In this document: piece by piece, positions 37,123-45,992 of the stretch
Layout of the letters: each line of letters opens with the position of its first letter
How positions within the stretch are numbered: the first letter of the stretch is position 1
Assembly (NCBI GenBank): GCA_965247225.1
Contig: CBDFGT010000039.1
Location: forward strand, 62,001 to 126,000
Direction: 5' to 3'
DNA length: 64,000 nt
Source: CBDFGT01 sp965247225
GTDB taxonomy: Bacteria; Pseudomonadota; Alphaproteobacteria; Rhizobiales; Rhizobiaceae
Notes under the pieces: model-generated
Told to the model about the DNA's origin: nothing
Databases searched by the model: none
Seen by the model: only the letters and a program-made list of their open reading frames with translations
Made by a program: the position numbers and the translations under genes

Positions 37123-38073
37123 TCAGGCTGTCAGTCTGGCTGCTGTGAACTTGTCCGTGACGAGGATATTGATGATGCCCATCCTCAGGGCACCCGCGAT
37201 GGCCTGTGTTTTCGATTCACCACCTGCCAGGGCCATGACACGGCGGGTCTTTTTCAGTTCCTCGAGCGTGATGCCGATGACCCGCTCGTTGAGCGGTGTT
37301 TCCACCGGCTTTCCATCCCTGTCATAGAACCGGAACGAAATTTCACCTACGGCTCCTGCTTCCTGCAGCATGGCCATTTCCTGGCGCGAGAACACATTGC
37401 CGGAGCCCGCGAGCAATTCCGACGGTTCCACCGCGCCGATGCCTATTATGGCAAGGCTCAGGCGACCAAAGAGATCCATGGTGCCCCGCACGAAAGGGTC
37501 GGCCAGCATCACCAGCTTCGCCTCGCGCGACGACGTGATCCCCTGCACGAGCAGCAGCCGCGGCTCCCCGCCGGTCAATTTGGCAAGCCGCGCTGTCAAT
37601 TGCGTCGCGTGTGCCTGGGCCGGTGCCTCGCCCATGCCGCCCAGGATCTGGACGATGTATTTGGCCTTGCCGTTCTTGAGCGGATGGATGTTGTCAACCA
37701 TCTTGAGAATTGTCTGGCTCCAGCTGGAAACTCCGATGATTTCATCCTGTTGCAGCGTGACTTCGAGAAAATGCGCCGCGGCCTCACCGATACGCGCCAT
37801 GATTGCTCCGTCGCGATCTTCCGAACAGTCGATCACAATCGCCTCCGTCAGGGAATAGCGCTCACGCAGGGCGGTCTCGAGGTCTGCAAAGGTTCCGGGG
37901 GGCGGAATCACCGTGGTGCGGATGATGCCCTCGACTTCCGCACGCTTGAGCATGCGCGACACCGTGGCCTGTGACATATGCATGGTAACGGCGATTTCGG
38001 CCTGTCGCATTCCTTCAAGATGATACATCTGTGCTACGCGGGCGATCAGCCGAAGTTCATTGAGGCGTCCCAT
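37123..38073 (-). CDS. SorC-family sugar-responsive transcriptional regulator
   Basis: A 316-residue regulator: HTH near residues 20-50 (RQAEIAVTMHMSQATVSRML), then the SorC sugar-binding domain with VSSWSQTIL and, at the C-terminus, LKKTRRVMALAGGESKTQAIAGAL. EryD, the erythritol regulator of Brucella, belongs to the same family. The start at 38073 is set by GGAGAG four bases upstream; the frame is open to 38103, where it would overlap the kinase. It is the last gene of the transketolase-kinase operon and likely controls it and the divergent importer via the TGAAT sites listed. Confidence 0.92.
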   Translation of the reverse strand: MGRLNELRLIARVAQMYHLEGMRQAEIAVTMHMSQATVSRMLKRAEVEGIIRTTVIPPPGTFADLETALRERYSLTEAIVIDCSEDRDGAIMARIGEAAAHFLEVTLQQDEIIGVSSWSQTILKMVDNIHPLKNGKAKYIVQILGGMGEAPAQAHATQLTARLAKLTGGEPRLLLVQGITSSREAKLVMLADPFVRGTMDLFGRLSLAIIGIGAVEPSELLAGSGNVFSRQEMAMLQEAGAVGEISFRFYDRDGKPVETPLNERVIGITLEELKKTRRVMALAGGESKTQAIAGALRMGIINILVTDKFTAARLTA

Positions 38074-38088
38074 GATCTCTCCAGGGTA

Positions 38089-38102
38089 TGAATTTTTATT
38101 CA
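38089..38102. promoter_or_regulatory. Candidate SorC operator upstream of the SorC gene
   Basis: TGAATTTTTATTCA is an inverted repeat (TGAAT-N4-ATTCA) 16 bases before the SorC start and overlapping the kinase stop. A similar site, TGAATAAATATACA, lies before the transketolase gene at 41429. Shared pattern and placement suggest autoregulation; no binding evidence. Confidence 0.4.
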
Positions 38103-39565
38103 CCCATAGTGGAAGTCACGGGAACGGTCGAGCGATAGATTGCGTCCTGCCACACCTTGAGACGTGCGGCGGTATCCGAAATGCGGGGCGGCAGGGCGGT
38201 CCTCTTGCGGGGCAGAGCGGCTATTGTCTCGAGATCCGGCCAGAGGCCCAGCGAAAGGCCGGCCAGACAGGCCGCTCCCAATGCCGAGACCTCAGGCGCA
38301 TCGCACTGCAAAATCGTGTGGTTCAGCGTGTCTGCCACACATTGCATGAGGAAACTGTTCTGGCTGGGGCCGCCATCGGCAAAGAGGCCCCCGAGCGGTG
38401 CCGGAGACTGCGCCGACATTGCCCGGAACACGTCATGCACCTGGAACGCGATGGAATCGGTTACGGCGCGCGCCATCTGTGCGCGTGTCGTCGTGAAGGT
38501 GATGCCCGAAAAGAGCGCCCGGGCATCCGCATGCCAGTAAGGTGCGCCCAGGCCAACAAAGGCCGGCACGAAGCCGGGACCGTCAGGCTGCGCTGTCGCT
38601 GCAAGGTCAACCAGCGCCTGGACGTCCGGCAATCCGAGTATGTCCGTCATCCACGGAAGTGCTGCCGCCGACACCAGGATGTTGCCCTCGAAAGCGTAGG
38701 TCGGCTTGCCGCCGATCGACCAGGCGATAGTGGTCGTGATGCCGAGACTGGGGGCGATATAACGCGGCAGGGTCGTCATGATCGATGACCCTGTCCCGAA
38801 GGTGACCTTGCCATCTCCCGGATGGAAGGCCCCATGACCAAACAGCGCGGCATGGCTGTCGCCGATTGCGGCGGCAACCGGAATTCCATCCTTCAGCCCC
38901 GGCACATTTCGCGTCACACCAAAATCGCCGGCACTGTCGCGTACCTGCGGCAGCACCGTCCCGGGGACACCGAACAGACTGCAGAGCTCGTCGCTCCAGC
39001 ATTGCGCATTAAGATCGTAAAGCTGACTGCGGGCAGCGTTGGAGGCATCACACGCATGCACTGTTCCGCCTGTCAAACAATGGATCAGCCATGAATCGAT
39101 TGTTCCGATACGCAGTGGCCTGCCGGCGGGCGCACGGTCCAGCAGCCATTTCATCTTGGGGCCGGGAAACATCGGGTCGATCGGAAGACCTGTCAGGGCC
39201 TGGACCCGGGCAGAGTGCCCTCCTGCGATCAATGCGTTGCAGGCAAGTGCCGTGCGGCGGCATTGCCAGCTGACAACAGGTCCAAGCGGCTTGCCCGTTT
39301 CACCGTCCCAGATCGTTACCGATTCGCGTTGGTTGGAGATGGCAACAGCGAGCAAATCGACGGCAGGCCCGGCGCGCAGACAGGCCGAAATGGCCTCCAG
39401 CACTGACTCCCAGATGCGTTCCGGGCTCTGTTCGACCCAGCCCGGCTGCGGATGCGATATGCCGACCGGAGAGGAACCACGCGACAAGATTTCACCGCTC
39501 GCGGAGACGAGCACCGCCTTCGAGTTTGTCGTGCCCTGGTCGATGGCGAGGATAGCGTTCATCAT
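38096..39565 (-). CDS. FGGY-family carbohydrate kinase
   Basis: A 489-residue kinase of the glycerol/xylulose/erythritol group. The N-terminal phosphate motif AIDQGTTNSKAVLV, the family segment GWVEQSPERIW, the GTGSSIMTTL ATP-site segment and FADGGPSQNSFLMQ are present. Its ATG overlaps the stop of the transketolase C-subunit (ATGA). Next to a two-subunit transketolase and a SorC regulator it probably phosphorylates a ketose whose phosphate is then cleaved by that transketolase, as apulose kinase does in the D-apiose pathway (inference). Confidence 0.93.
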   Translation of the reverse strand: MMNAILAIDQGTTNSKAVLVSASGEILSRGSSPVGISHPQPGWVEQSPERIWESVLEAISACLRAGPAVDLLAVAISNQRESVTIWDGETGKPLGPVVSWQCRRTALACNALIAGGHSARVQALTGLPIDPMFPGPKMKWLLDRAPAGRPLRIGTIDSWLIHCLTGGTVHACDASNAARSQLYDLNAQCWSDELCSLFGVPGTVLPQVRDSAGDFGVTRNVPGLKDGIPVAAAIGDSHAALFGHGAFHPGDGKVTFGTGSSIMTTLPRYIAPSLGITTTIAWSIGGKPTYAFEGNILVSAAALPWMTDILGLPDVQALVDLAATAQPDGPGFVPAFVGLGAPYWHADARALFSGITFTTTRAQMARAVTDSIAFQVHDVFRAMSAQSPAPLGGLFADGGPSQNSFLMQCVADTLNHTILQCDAPEVSALGAACLAGLSLGLWPDLETIAALPRKRTALPPRISDTAARLKVWQDAIYRSTVPVTSTMGE

Positions 39566-40605
39566 GCTGGCTCCGGAAGGTGGGGCGCTGCCGTATCGTT
39601 CGGCCGCTGCCGAAGGGTTGTCTGTGGCACGAAGCGATCCGTGGCAGGCCGCTTTCTGGCGATCAGTTCCTGCGCCGCTCCGGCAATCGCATCCGGTGCC
39701 ATGCCGAATTGGTCGAGGAGAAATTCGGCCGAGCCCGTGGGAGCGAATATCCCGGGCACACCAAGGATTTTCATCGGTACCGGCGCTTCTGCAACGACCA
39801 CTTCCGCAATGGCAGACCCAAGACCACCAAAGGTGGAATGTTCTTCTGCTGTAAGAATGGCACCCGTCTCCCGAGCCGCCGCGACAATCGCCGCGACGTC
39901 GACAGGGCGCACGGTTGCCATGTTCAGCACGCGCGCTTCAATGCCCCGGTCGGCCAACAGGTCCGCCGCCTTCATGACGCGATGCGTGAGCGTGCCGTTG
40001 GCAATGAGCGTGATCGCATCACCATCGCGCAGCAGGTTTGCCTTGCCGGGCTCGAACCTGTGGCCGGCAGGCAGCAGATCCGGCACGCCAACACGTGACA
40101 GGCGCAGAAACACCGGCCCCTCGTACCGGGCGGCCCATTCGACGGCAGCCGCAGTCTCGATCGAATCACAGGGCGCGATCACCGGCAAGTTCGGCAGCAC
40201 ACGCATCCAGGCGAAATCCTCGATGGAATGATGCGTTGGGCCGAGTTCGCCATAGGCCATGCCCGAGGAAATGCCGATCAGCTTCACATTGGCATTTGAA
40301 TAGGCGATGTCAGCCTTGACCTGTTCGAGAGAGCGTCCGGTCAGGAAGCAGGATGCAGCGCAGACAAAGGGCACAAGGCCGCCATTGGCGAGCCCGGCAC
40401 CAACGCCGACCATGTTCTGCTCGGCTATGCCGACATTGACGAGGCGCTCCGGGAATTTCGACTTGAAGCCCCCCAGTTTTGAAGAGCCAACCGAGTCGTT
40501 GCAAACAGCGACGATCCGGGGATTTTCGGAACCAAGGCGCTCGAGAACGGAGACGAAGGCATCGCGACAATCATGCAGTTTGACAGGTGTTGCAACGGCG
40601 TTCAT
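39562..40605 (-). CDS. Transketolase C-terminal subunit (split transketolase)
   Basis: A 347-residue protein equal to the Pyr and C-terminal domains of transketolase. Visible are DSVGSSKLGGFKSKFPERLVNVGIAEQNMVGVGAGLA, which carries the cofactor-activating Glu (AEQNM), and FAWMRVLPNLPVIAPCD. The C-terminal domain runs from about residue 190. It works as a heterotetramer with the N-terminal subunit, whose stop overlaps this start by four bases. Known relatives include apulose-4-phosphate transketolase subunits. Confidence 0.94.
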   Translation of the reverse strand: MNAVATPVKLHDCRDAFVSVLERLGSENPRIVAVCNDSVGSSKLGGFKSKFPERLVNVGIAEQNMVGVGAGLANGGLVPFVCAASCFLTGRSLEQVKADIAYSNANVKLIGISSGMAYGELGPTHHSIEDFAWMRVLPNLPVIAPCDSIETAAAVEWAARYEGPVFLRLSRVGVPDLLPAGHRFEPGKANLLRDGDAITLIANGTLTHRVMKAADLLADRGIEARVLNMATVRPVDVAAIVAAARETGAILTAEEHSTFGGLGSAIAEVVVAEAPVPMKILGVPGIFAPTGSAEFLLDQFGMAPDAIAGAAQELIARKRPATDRFVPQTTLRQRPNDTAAPHLPEPA

Positions 40606-41414
40606 GCGAGTTCCTCCGAGAGCTCGGCAAGGGCAATTTTGTATTGCCCGGCATTCGGCACCTTGTGGTGCCAGTCAACAGTATCCTGCATGAACGAGAT
40701 CCCCTGACCCTTGTTGGTATGGGCGACGATGCAGTGCGGGCGTGATCCCCTGTGCTGCAGGGCGGGCACGATTTCATGCATGACGTTACCGTTTATCTCC
40801 GTGACTTCCCAGCCGAAAGCCTCGAGCTTGGAACGGAAAGGTGCCAGATTGTTCGTGTCCCTGAGCGCCGCCCCCTGCTGAAAGCGGTTATGGTCGATGA
40901 TCAGTGTCAGATTGTCCAGCCCGAACTGGGCAGCCGAAGAGATGGCCTCCCAGTTGGAGCCTTCCTGCATTTCCCCATCGCCTGTGAGTACATAGGTGTG
41001 GTAGACCGCACCTGTGATTTTGGCAGCCTTGGCCATGCCGACTGCCACCGGCAGACCGTGACCGAGCGGACCCGTACTGGTTTCGACACCCGGAACCTTG
41101 TTGCAGTTCGGGTGCCCGTTCAGCCGCGAAAGCGGTTTCAGGAAAGTCGCGATTTCCTCCTCGGGAAAGAAGCCGCGCTTTGCGAGCGTTACATAGAGCG
41201 CCAGTGCCACATGGCCCTTGGACAGGATGAAGCGATCACGATCCGGATGCTTCGGCTGATCCGGCCAGATGCGCAGAACCTGGAAATAGAGTGCGGCCAG
41301 GATGTCGATAGCCGACATTTCGCCGCCAATATGGCCGGCACCTGCTTCAAAAACCGCTTGCAGATCGCGCAGCCTTATCTGGCGGGCGATGCGGTCGAGA
41401 TCATTCGGCTGCAT
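40602..41414 (-). CDS. Transketolase N-terminal subunit (split transketolase)
   Basis: A 270-residue thiamine-diphosphate-binding half. The ThDP motif GDGEMQEGSNWEA...LIIDHN near residue 125, GPLGHGLPVAVGMAKA near residue 95 and the substrate-side SKGHVALALY near residue 65 are visible. It is the first gene of the minus-strand catabolic operon, starting 16 bases downstream of a TGAAT-type site. With the C-subunit it transfers a two-carbon unit from a ketose (phosphate). Confidence 0.94.
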   Translation of the reverse strand: MQPNDLDRIARQIRLRDLQAVFEAGAGHIGGEMSAIDILAALYFQVLRIWPDQPKHPDRDRFILSKGHVALALYVTLAKRGFFPEEEIATFLKPLSRLNGHPNCNKVPGVETSTGPLGHGLPVAVGMAKAAKITGAVYHTYVLTGDGEMQEGSNWEAISSAAQFGLDNLTLIIDHNRFQQGAALRDTNNLAPFRSKLEAFGWEVTEINGNVMHEIVPALQHRGSRPHCIVAHTNKGQGISFMQDTVDWHHKVPNAGQYKIALAELSEELA

Positions 41415-41428
41415 GAAATCCTCGTTAT

Positions 41429-41442
41429 GAATAAATATACAT
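41429..41442. promoter_or_regulatory. Candidate SorC operator in the divergent promoter region
   Basis: TGAATAAATATACA matches the TGAAT-N4-ATTCA pattern found at 38089 with one mismatch. It lies in an AT-rich 207-base gap between the transketolase operon and the divergent importer, the natural place for joint control. The rest of the gap shows no other feature I can support. Confidence 0.38.
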
Positions 41443-41621
41443 TGTGAGATATAATTGCATTTGACCGGCTCCTGTCAAGCACGATGGCTAAAAATATACC
41501 TTTAAAGATCCTCCAATCATCGATTGACAGAACAGCATCAGGTAAGATACGCATTTCCAACCAGCTTAGAATAATTATTCTTTATCAAGCAGGCTGTGTG
41601 TACGGGAGCAGGGAGAGCTGG

Positions 41622-42596
41622 ATGCAATCGTCCGTGACAGACGAAAAAAGAAGTACCGTGTCGGGTGTTCTGTCCCTCATGCGGGGTGCGACGGGTCCGC
41701 TCATAGGGCTCATACTTCTGTGTGTCTTCCTGTCCTTTGCGACCGACAAGTTCATGTCGGCCCGCAATCTCCTGAACATTCTCGACCAGATCACCGTTCT
41801 TGGCATCATGGCTGTCGGCATGACCCTGGTGATCCTGATCGGTGGTATAGACCTTGCCGTGGGTTCGGTTCTCGCCCTCACCATGATGGTGATGGGCTAT
41901 CTCGCAAATCAGGTCGGCCTGCCGCTTGTTGTGGGTATCCTGCTGGCACTGGCGGTTGCGGCTGCGACGGGAGCGATTTCCGGCTTGCTGATCACGGCTC
42001 TCGGGGTGCCTGCCTTCATCGCTACGCTTGCCATGATGTCGGTTGCCCGCGGGCTGGCCAACATGATCACCGACGGACAGCAGATCGTCGGTTTTCCATC
42101 GTGGTTCAGCCTGCTGGCCTACACGCGCTTCGGCGGCTTCCTGACCCTGACGGTAGCGATCATGCTTGTCGTTTTTGCGTTCGGATGGCTGTATCTCCGC
42201 TACACATCCGGTGGCCGTTCGCTTTATGCGATCGGAGGCAACCAGGAAGTCGCGCGCCTCGCAGGTATCAGCGTCAATCTCTATACGATCGGGGTCTATG
42301 TGGTCTCCGGGCTGCTGGCGGGCCTTGCAGGAGTCGTCCTGGCAATGCGTCTTGATTCCGTTCAGCCCACAGCCGGCGTCTCCTATGAGCTCGACACGAT
42401 TGCTGCTGTTGTCATCGGCGGCACGAGCCTGAGCGGCGGCAAGGGCGGGATGCTGGGCACCATCATTGGTGTGCTGATTATCGGCGTTCTTCGCAACGGT
42501 CTGAACCTGCTGGGCGTTTCGCCCTTTACGCAGGCCGTTGTGATCGGTGTGGTCATTGCGCTTGCGGTGGCTGCGGAGGCCGTAAAGCGAAAATGA
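41622..42596 (+). CDS. Sugar ABC transporter permease, RbsC-like
   Basis: A 324-residue BPD_transp_2 permease with eight or more hydrophobic segments; signature GIDLAVGSVLAL near residue 80 and AVVIGGTSLSGGKGG near residue 262. GGGAGAGCTGG precedes the ATG at 41622. An open frame starting at 41484 lies in promoter DNA and is rejected. It leads the plus-strand operon permease-receptor-ATPase-SDR, an order different from the other two Rbs-type importers in the window. Confidence 0.93.
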   Translation: MQSSVTDEKRSTVSGVLSLMRGATGPLIGLILLCVFLSFATDKFMSARNLLNILDQITVLGIMAVGMTLVILIGGIDLAVGSVLALTMMVMGYLANQVGLPLVVGILLALAVAAATGAISGLLITALGVPAFIATLAMMSVARGLANMITDGQQIVGFPSWFSLLAYTRFGGFLTLTVAIMLVVFAFGWLYLRYTSGGRSLYAIGGNQEVARLAGISVNLYTIGVYVVSGLLAGLAGVVLAMRLDSVQPTAGVSYELDTIAAVVIGGTSLSGGKGGMLGTIIGVLIIGVLRNGLNLLGVSPFTQAVVIGVVIALAVAAEAVKRK

Positions 42597-42617
42597 GATT
42601 TGGCTGTACGCCAAAAT

Positions 42618-42658
42618 CCGGCGGCCCATCCGCCGGTTCACAGCCCGGCGAATGCCGG
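42618..42658 (+). terminator. Two adjacent hairpins between permease and receptor genes
   Basis: CCGGCGG / CCGCCGG (42618-42636, loop CCCAT) is followed by CCGGC / GCCGG (42645-42658, loop GAAT). No T-run follows. They sit just before the receptor gene and probably protect or partition the mRNA so that the receptor is made in excess (inference). Confidence 0.5.
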
Positions 42659-42717
42659 ACAAAAACTTCGGTCCTGCGGTGGTAGCAGGTATCCGAATTC
42701 AAAGGAGGAGATCTACC

Positions 42718-43653
42718 ATGAAAATCAAGACAGTTCTTCTGGTCGCCGCAGCATTGGCGACCACTGCCCTCAATCCTCTCGGCGCTTCGGCAGCAGAGGT
42801 GAAAAAAATCGGCCTGGCGGTCTCAAACCTCCAGGCAGACTACTTCAACCAGATCAAGATCGGTGTCGAAAGCTATGCCAAGGAGAAGGGCATTGACGTT
42901 ATCACCGTGGATGCCAAGAATGACAGCGCGACCCAGGTCAGCCAGGTTCAGGATCTGCTGACACAGGGTATAGATGCCTTCATCTATATCCCTGCCGGTG
43001 CTGCCGCTGCCGCTGTCCCGACCCGTCTCGCCAAGGAAGCGGGAATCCCTGTTGTCAATGTTGACCGCAATGCTGACGAAGCACCGGGCGACACCTTCAT
43101 TGCCACCGACAATGCCACCTCTGCCTATGAAGTCTGCAAGCACATCATCGGGCTCGCAGGCGGCAAGGGCAAGATGCTGATGATCCACGGACAGAAAGGC
43201 ACAACACCGGAAGTGGAGCGGACCAAGGGCTGCATGAAAGCCATCGGCGAAAATTCGGGTGTCGAACTTGTTGCCCAGCAGTGGAGCGAGCAATGGTCGC
43301 AGGCCGAAGGCCTCAACATCGGCCAGAACCTGCTGCAGGCGAACCCCGACGTGTCGCTCATCTTTGCGCAGGCTGATGGTCTGGCGCTGGGTGCGGCCCA
43401 GGCCGTCAAGGTCTCCGGCGTTTCGCAGCGCGTTTATGTCGGCGGCTTCGACGGCGATACAACAGCCCTGCCCATTCTCGCCCAGGGTGGCTTCGACGCA
43501 ACAGCCACCCAGCAGGTCCGCGGTATCGGTCGGCTTGCAGTTGACAGCGCCATCAAGCTGGCCGCCGGCGAGAAGCTCCCGCCCGAGCAGTTGCTTCCGG
43601 GTTTCCTGACCACACCGGAGAATGCTGCAAAGTTCGTTGAAGACCATCCCTGA
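42718..43653 (+). CDS. Sugar ABC transporter substrate-binding protein, RbsB-like
   Basis: A 311-residue periplasmic receptor with signal peptide (residues 1-23, cleavage after ASA). The type-I fold is shown by KKIGLAVSNLQADYFNQI, DVITVDAKNDSATQVSQVQDLL, PVVNVDRNAD and YVGGFDGD. AAAGGAGGAGATCTACC is a strong ribosome site before the ATG. The first segments are typical of receptors for pentoses, tetritols and similar small sugars. It follows two hairpins and is 21 bases before the ATPase gene. Confidence 0.93.
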   Translation: MKIKTVLLVAAALATTALNPLGASAAEVKKIGLAVSNLQADYFNQIKIGVESYAKEKGIDVITVDAKNDSATQVSQVQDLLTQGIDAFIYIPAGAAAAAVPTRLAKEAGIPVVNVDRNADEAPGDTFIATDNATSAYEVCKHIIGLAGGKGKMLMIHGQKGTTPEVERTKGCMKAIGENSGVELVAQQWSEQWSQAEGLNIGQNLLQANPDVSLIFAQADGLALGAAQAVKVSGVSQRVYVGGFDGDTTALPILAQGGFDATATQQVRGIGRLAVDSAIKLAAGEKLPPEQLLPGFLTTPENAAKFVEDHP

Positions 43654-43674
43654 TCGTGACCGGAAGACAGCGCC

Positions 43675-45168
43675 ATGACTGCCACTGACCTCGCAACCAT
43701 TCTCTCCCTCCGGCAGATCCGTAAGGTCTATGGATCCCTGGAGGTGCTGCATGGCATCGATCTTGATGTGAGGGCCGGGGAAGTCGTGGCGCTGCTTGGT
43801 GAGAACGGTGCCGGCAAATCGACCCTTTCGAGGATCATTTCCGGTGCCGTCAAGCCGACGGCAGGCACCATGACGTGGCTTGGAGCGCCCTATGCCCCGG
43901 CCACGCCGCGCGCGGCGATGGATGCCGGCGTCGGCATGATCCACCAGGAGCTCAAGCTGCTTCCCCAACTCTCGATCGCCGAAAATGTCTTTGTTGGCCG
44001 TTACCTGATGAAAGGCGGTCGCGTTGACCGCCATGCCATGGCGGAACGCGCCCAGGCGGGCCTTCGTCGCCTTGGGCTTGATGTTTCCCCCAGGCGGCTG
44101 GTCGAGGGCCTGTCCACCGCAAAGCAGCAGCTGATCGAGATCGCCAGGGCGCTGACACTGAATGCGAAGCTTCTTGTCCTCGACGAGCCGACGGCGGCCC
44201 TTGGTGGCGAAGAGACACAGCTCCTGTTCCGGCAGATCGAACGCCTCAAGGCGGATGGTGTCGGCATTGTCTATATTTCGCACAGGCTTGAGGAAATCCG
44301 CCAGATTGCCGATCGCATCGTCGTCATGCGCGATGGAGCCAAGGTGCAGGAATTCGACAGCGGCAATGTGCCTGTCCGCTCCATCGTGGAGGCCATGGTG
44401 GGCCGCTCGCTGGAGCGCATGTTCCCCGTTGTTCCCGAGCCACAAGATGCCGTCACCCTCGAAGTCAGAAACTTGTCCTCGCCGGCGCACACCTTCCACA
44501 ACGTCAATTTTGCGGTGAAGCGTGGCGAGGTTTTCGGCATTGCCGGCCTGGTCGGCGCCGGACGAACGGAACTGGTTCGCGCGATCACGGGTGCCGATCC
44601 GATTGCAGACGGCGATGTTATCCTCAATGGCACCGTCATCACGCCACGCTCGCCGCGTGATGCCATCAGGAAAGGTCTCGTGCTCGTGCCGGAGGATCGC
44701 AAGCTGCAGGGCCTGGTTCTGGAGCACTCCATCCGGGAAAACATCGGCTATGCCAACCTTGACGATGTCTCCCGCCATGGCTGGGTGACGGCGCGACGAC
44801 TGGCCCGGTTCGCCGATACCTATATCAGCCGCTTCGGCGTGAAGGGACGTGGCAGTCAAAACGCCGGCGAACTTTCCGGCGGCAACCAGCAAAAGGTCGT
44901 GCTGGCGAAATGGCTTGCGCGCAAACCGAAAGTGGTCGTTCTCGACGAGCCGACCCGCGGTATCGATGTCGGCGCTCGTGCGTCGATTTATGATACGATT
45001 ATGGATCTGGCGCGCGAGGGCGTGGCGGTCATCGTCGTAAGCTCGGACCTGGAAGAGGTGCTGGGCGTGTCCAACCGCATCCTGGTGATGGCACAAGGGA
45101 AACAGGCTGGTATCCTCGACCGCAAAGACGCAAACGACGTCTCGGTGATGGAACTGGCGACGATTTGA
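43675..45168 (+). CDS. Sugar ABC transporter ATP-binding protein, RbsA-like (duplicated ATPase)
   Basis: A 497-residue tandem ATPase. First domain: Walker A GENGAGKSTLSRI, signature-equivalent LSTAKQQLIEIARAL, Walker B LLVLDEPTAAL. Second domain: degenerate Walker A GLVGAGRTELV, signature LSGGNQQKVVLAKW and Walker B VVVLDEPTRGIDVG. It energises the importer encoded just upstream and is followed by an SDR 15 bases later. Confidence 0.94.
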   Translation: MTATDLATILSLRQIRKVYGSLEVLHGIDLDVRAGEVVALLGENGAGKSTLSRIISGAVKPTAGTMTWLGAPYAPATPRAAMDAGVGMIHQELKLLPQLSIAENVFVGRYLMKGGRVDRHAMAERAQAGLRRLGLDVSPRRLVEGLSTAKQQLIEIARALTLNAKLLVLDEPTAALGGEETQLLFRQIERLKADGVGIVYISHRLEEIRQIADRIVVMRDGAKVQEFDSGNVPVRSIVEAMVGRSLERMFPVVPEPQDAVTLEVRNLSSPAHTFHNVNFAVKRGEVFGIAGLVGAGRTELVRAITGADPIADGDVILNGTVITPRSPRDAIRKGLVLVPEDRKLQGLVLEHSIRENIGYANLDDVSRHGWVTARRLARFADTYISRFGVKGRGSQNAGELSGGNQQKVVLAKWLARKPKVVVLDEPTRGIDVGARASIYDTIMDLAREGVAVIVVSSDLEEVLGVSNRILVMAQGKQAGILDRKDANDVSVMELATI

Positions 45169-45183
45169 AGAGGGATGGATTTC

Positions 45184-45972
45184 ATGTCGAATATTACACT
45201 GAACGCACCGAAACTGTTTGATCTGGCCGGTAACGTGGCGCTGGTGACAGGCGCGGGCAGCGGCATCGGCCAGCGCATCGCCATGGGCCTGGCGCAATGC
45301 GGCGCTGATGTCGCCCTGCTGGATCGCCGCACCGACGACGGCCTCGCCAACACGGCGGCCTTCATCGCACGGGCAGGACGTCGCAGCATCCAGATTGCGG
45401 CTGATGTCACGCAATCGGTCGCCCTGAACGAAGCGGTAGCACGCACCGAAGCCGAACTCGGTCCACTTTCGCTGGCGGTCAATGCGGCTGGCATTGCCAA
45501 TGCCAACCCGGCAGAAGAGATGGAGGAGAACCAGTTCCAGACGATGATGGACATCAACCTGAAGGGCGTTTTCCTCTCCTGCAAGGCCGAAGCGCGTGCC
45601 ATGCTGAAGAACGGTCGCGGATCTATCGTCAATATCGCCTCCATGTCGGGTGTCATCGTCAATCGCGGCCTGAACCAGTGCCACTATAATGCCGCCAAGG
45701 CCGGCGTGATCCACATGTCGAAGTCGATGGCCATGGAATGGGTCGAACGCGGTATCCGTGTCAACACGATCAGCCCCGGCTATACGGCAACACCGATGAA
45801 CACCCGGCCGGAGATGGTGCACCAGACGAAACTTTTCGAGGAACAGACCCCGATGCAGCGTATGGCAAATGTCGACGAGATGGTCGGCCCCGCCGTCTTC
45901 CTGCTGTCCGGTGCCGCCAGCTTTGTGACTGGCGTCGACCTTCTCGTCGACGGAGGGTTCTGCTGCTGGTGA
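45184..45972 (+). CDS. Short-chain dehydrogenase/reductase, last gene of the importer operon
   Basis: A 262-residue classical SDR: TGAGSGIGQ near residue 22, NAAG near residue 97, catalytic Ser in NIASMSG, YNAAKAG near residue 162 and C-terminal GVDLLVDGGFCCW. The ATG at 45184 has GAAGAGGG nine bases upstream; an ATG at 45175 is too close to that site. Together with the SDR at 36.2 kb it gives this locus two dehydrogenases, one possibly for a polyol and one for its epimer or keto-acid (inference). Confidence 0.93.
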   Translation: MSNITLNAPKLFDLAGNVALVTGAGSGIGQRIAMGLAQCGADVALLDRRTDDGLANTAAFIARAGRRSIQIAADVTQSVALNEAVARTEAELGPLSLAVNAAGIANANPAEEMEENQFQTMMDINLKGVFLSCKAEARAMLKNGRGSIVNIASMSGVIVNRGLNQCHYNAAKAGVIHMSKSMAMEWVERGIRVNTISPGYTATPMNTRPEMVHQTKLFEEQTPMQRMANVDEMVGPAVFLLSGAASFVTGVDLLVDGGFCCW

Positions 45973-45975
45973 CCC

Positions 45976-45992
45976 CGGCCCTGGCCGTTTTT
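45976..45992 (+). terminator. Short rho-independent terminator candidate
   Basis: CGGCCCTGGCCG, a short stem with a 4-base loop, is followed directly by five Ts, four bases after the SDR stop. It would end the importer-SDR operon. Confidence 0.45.
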
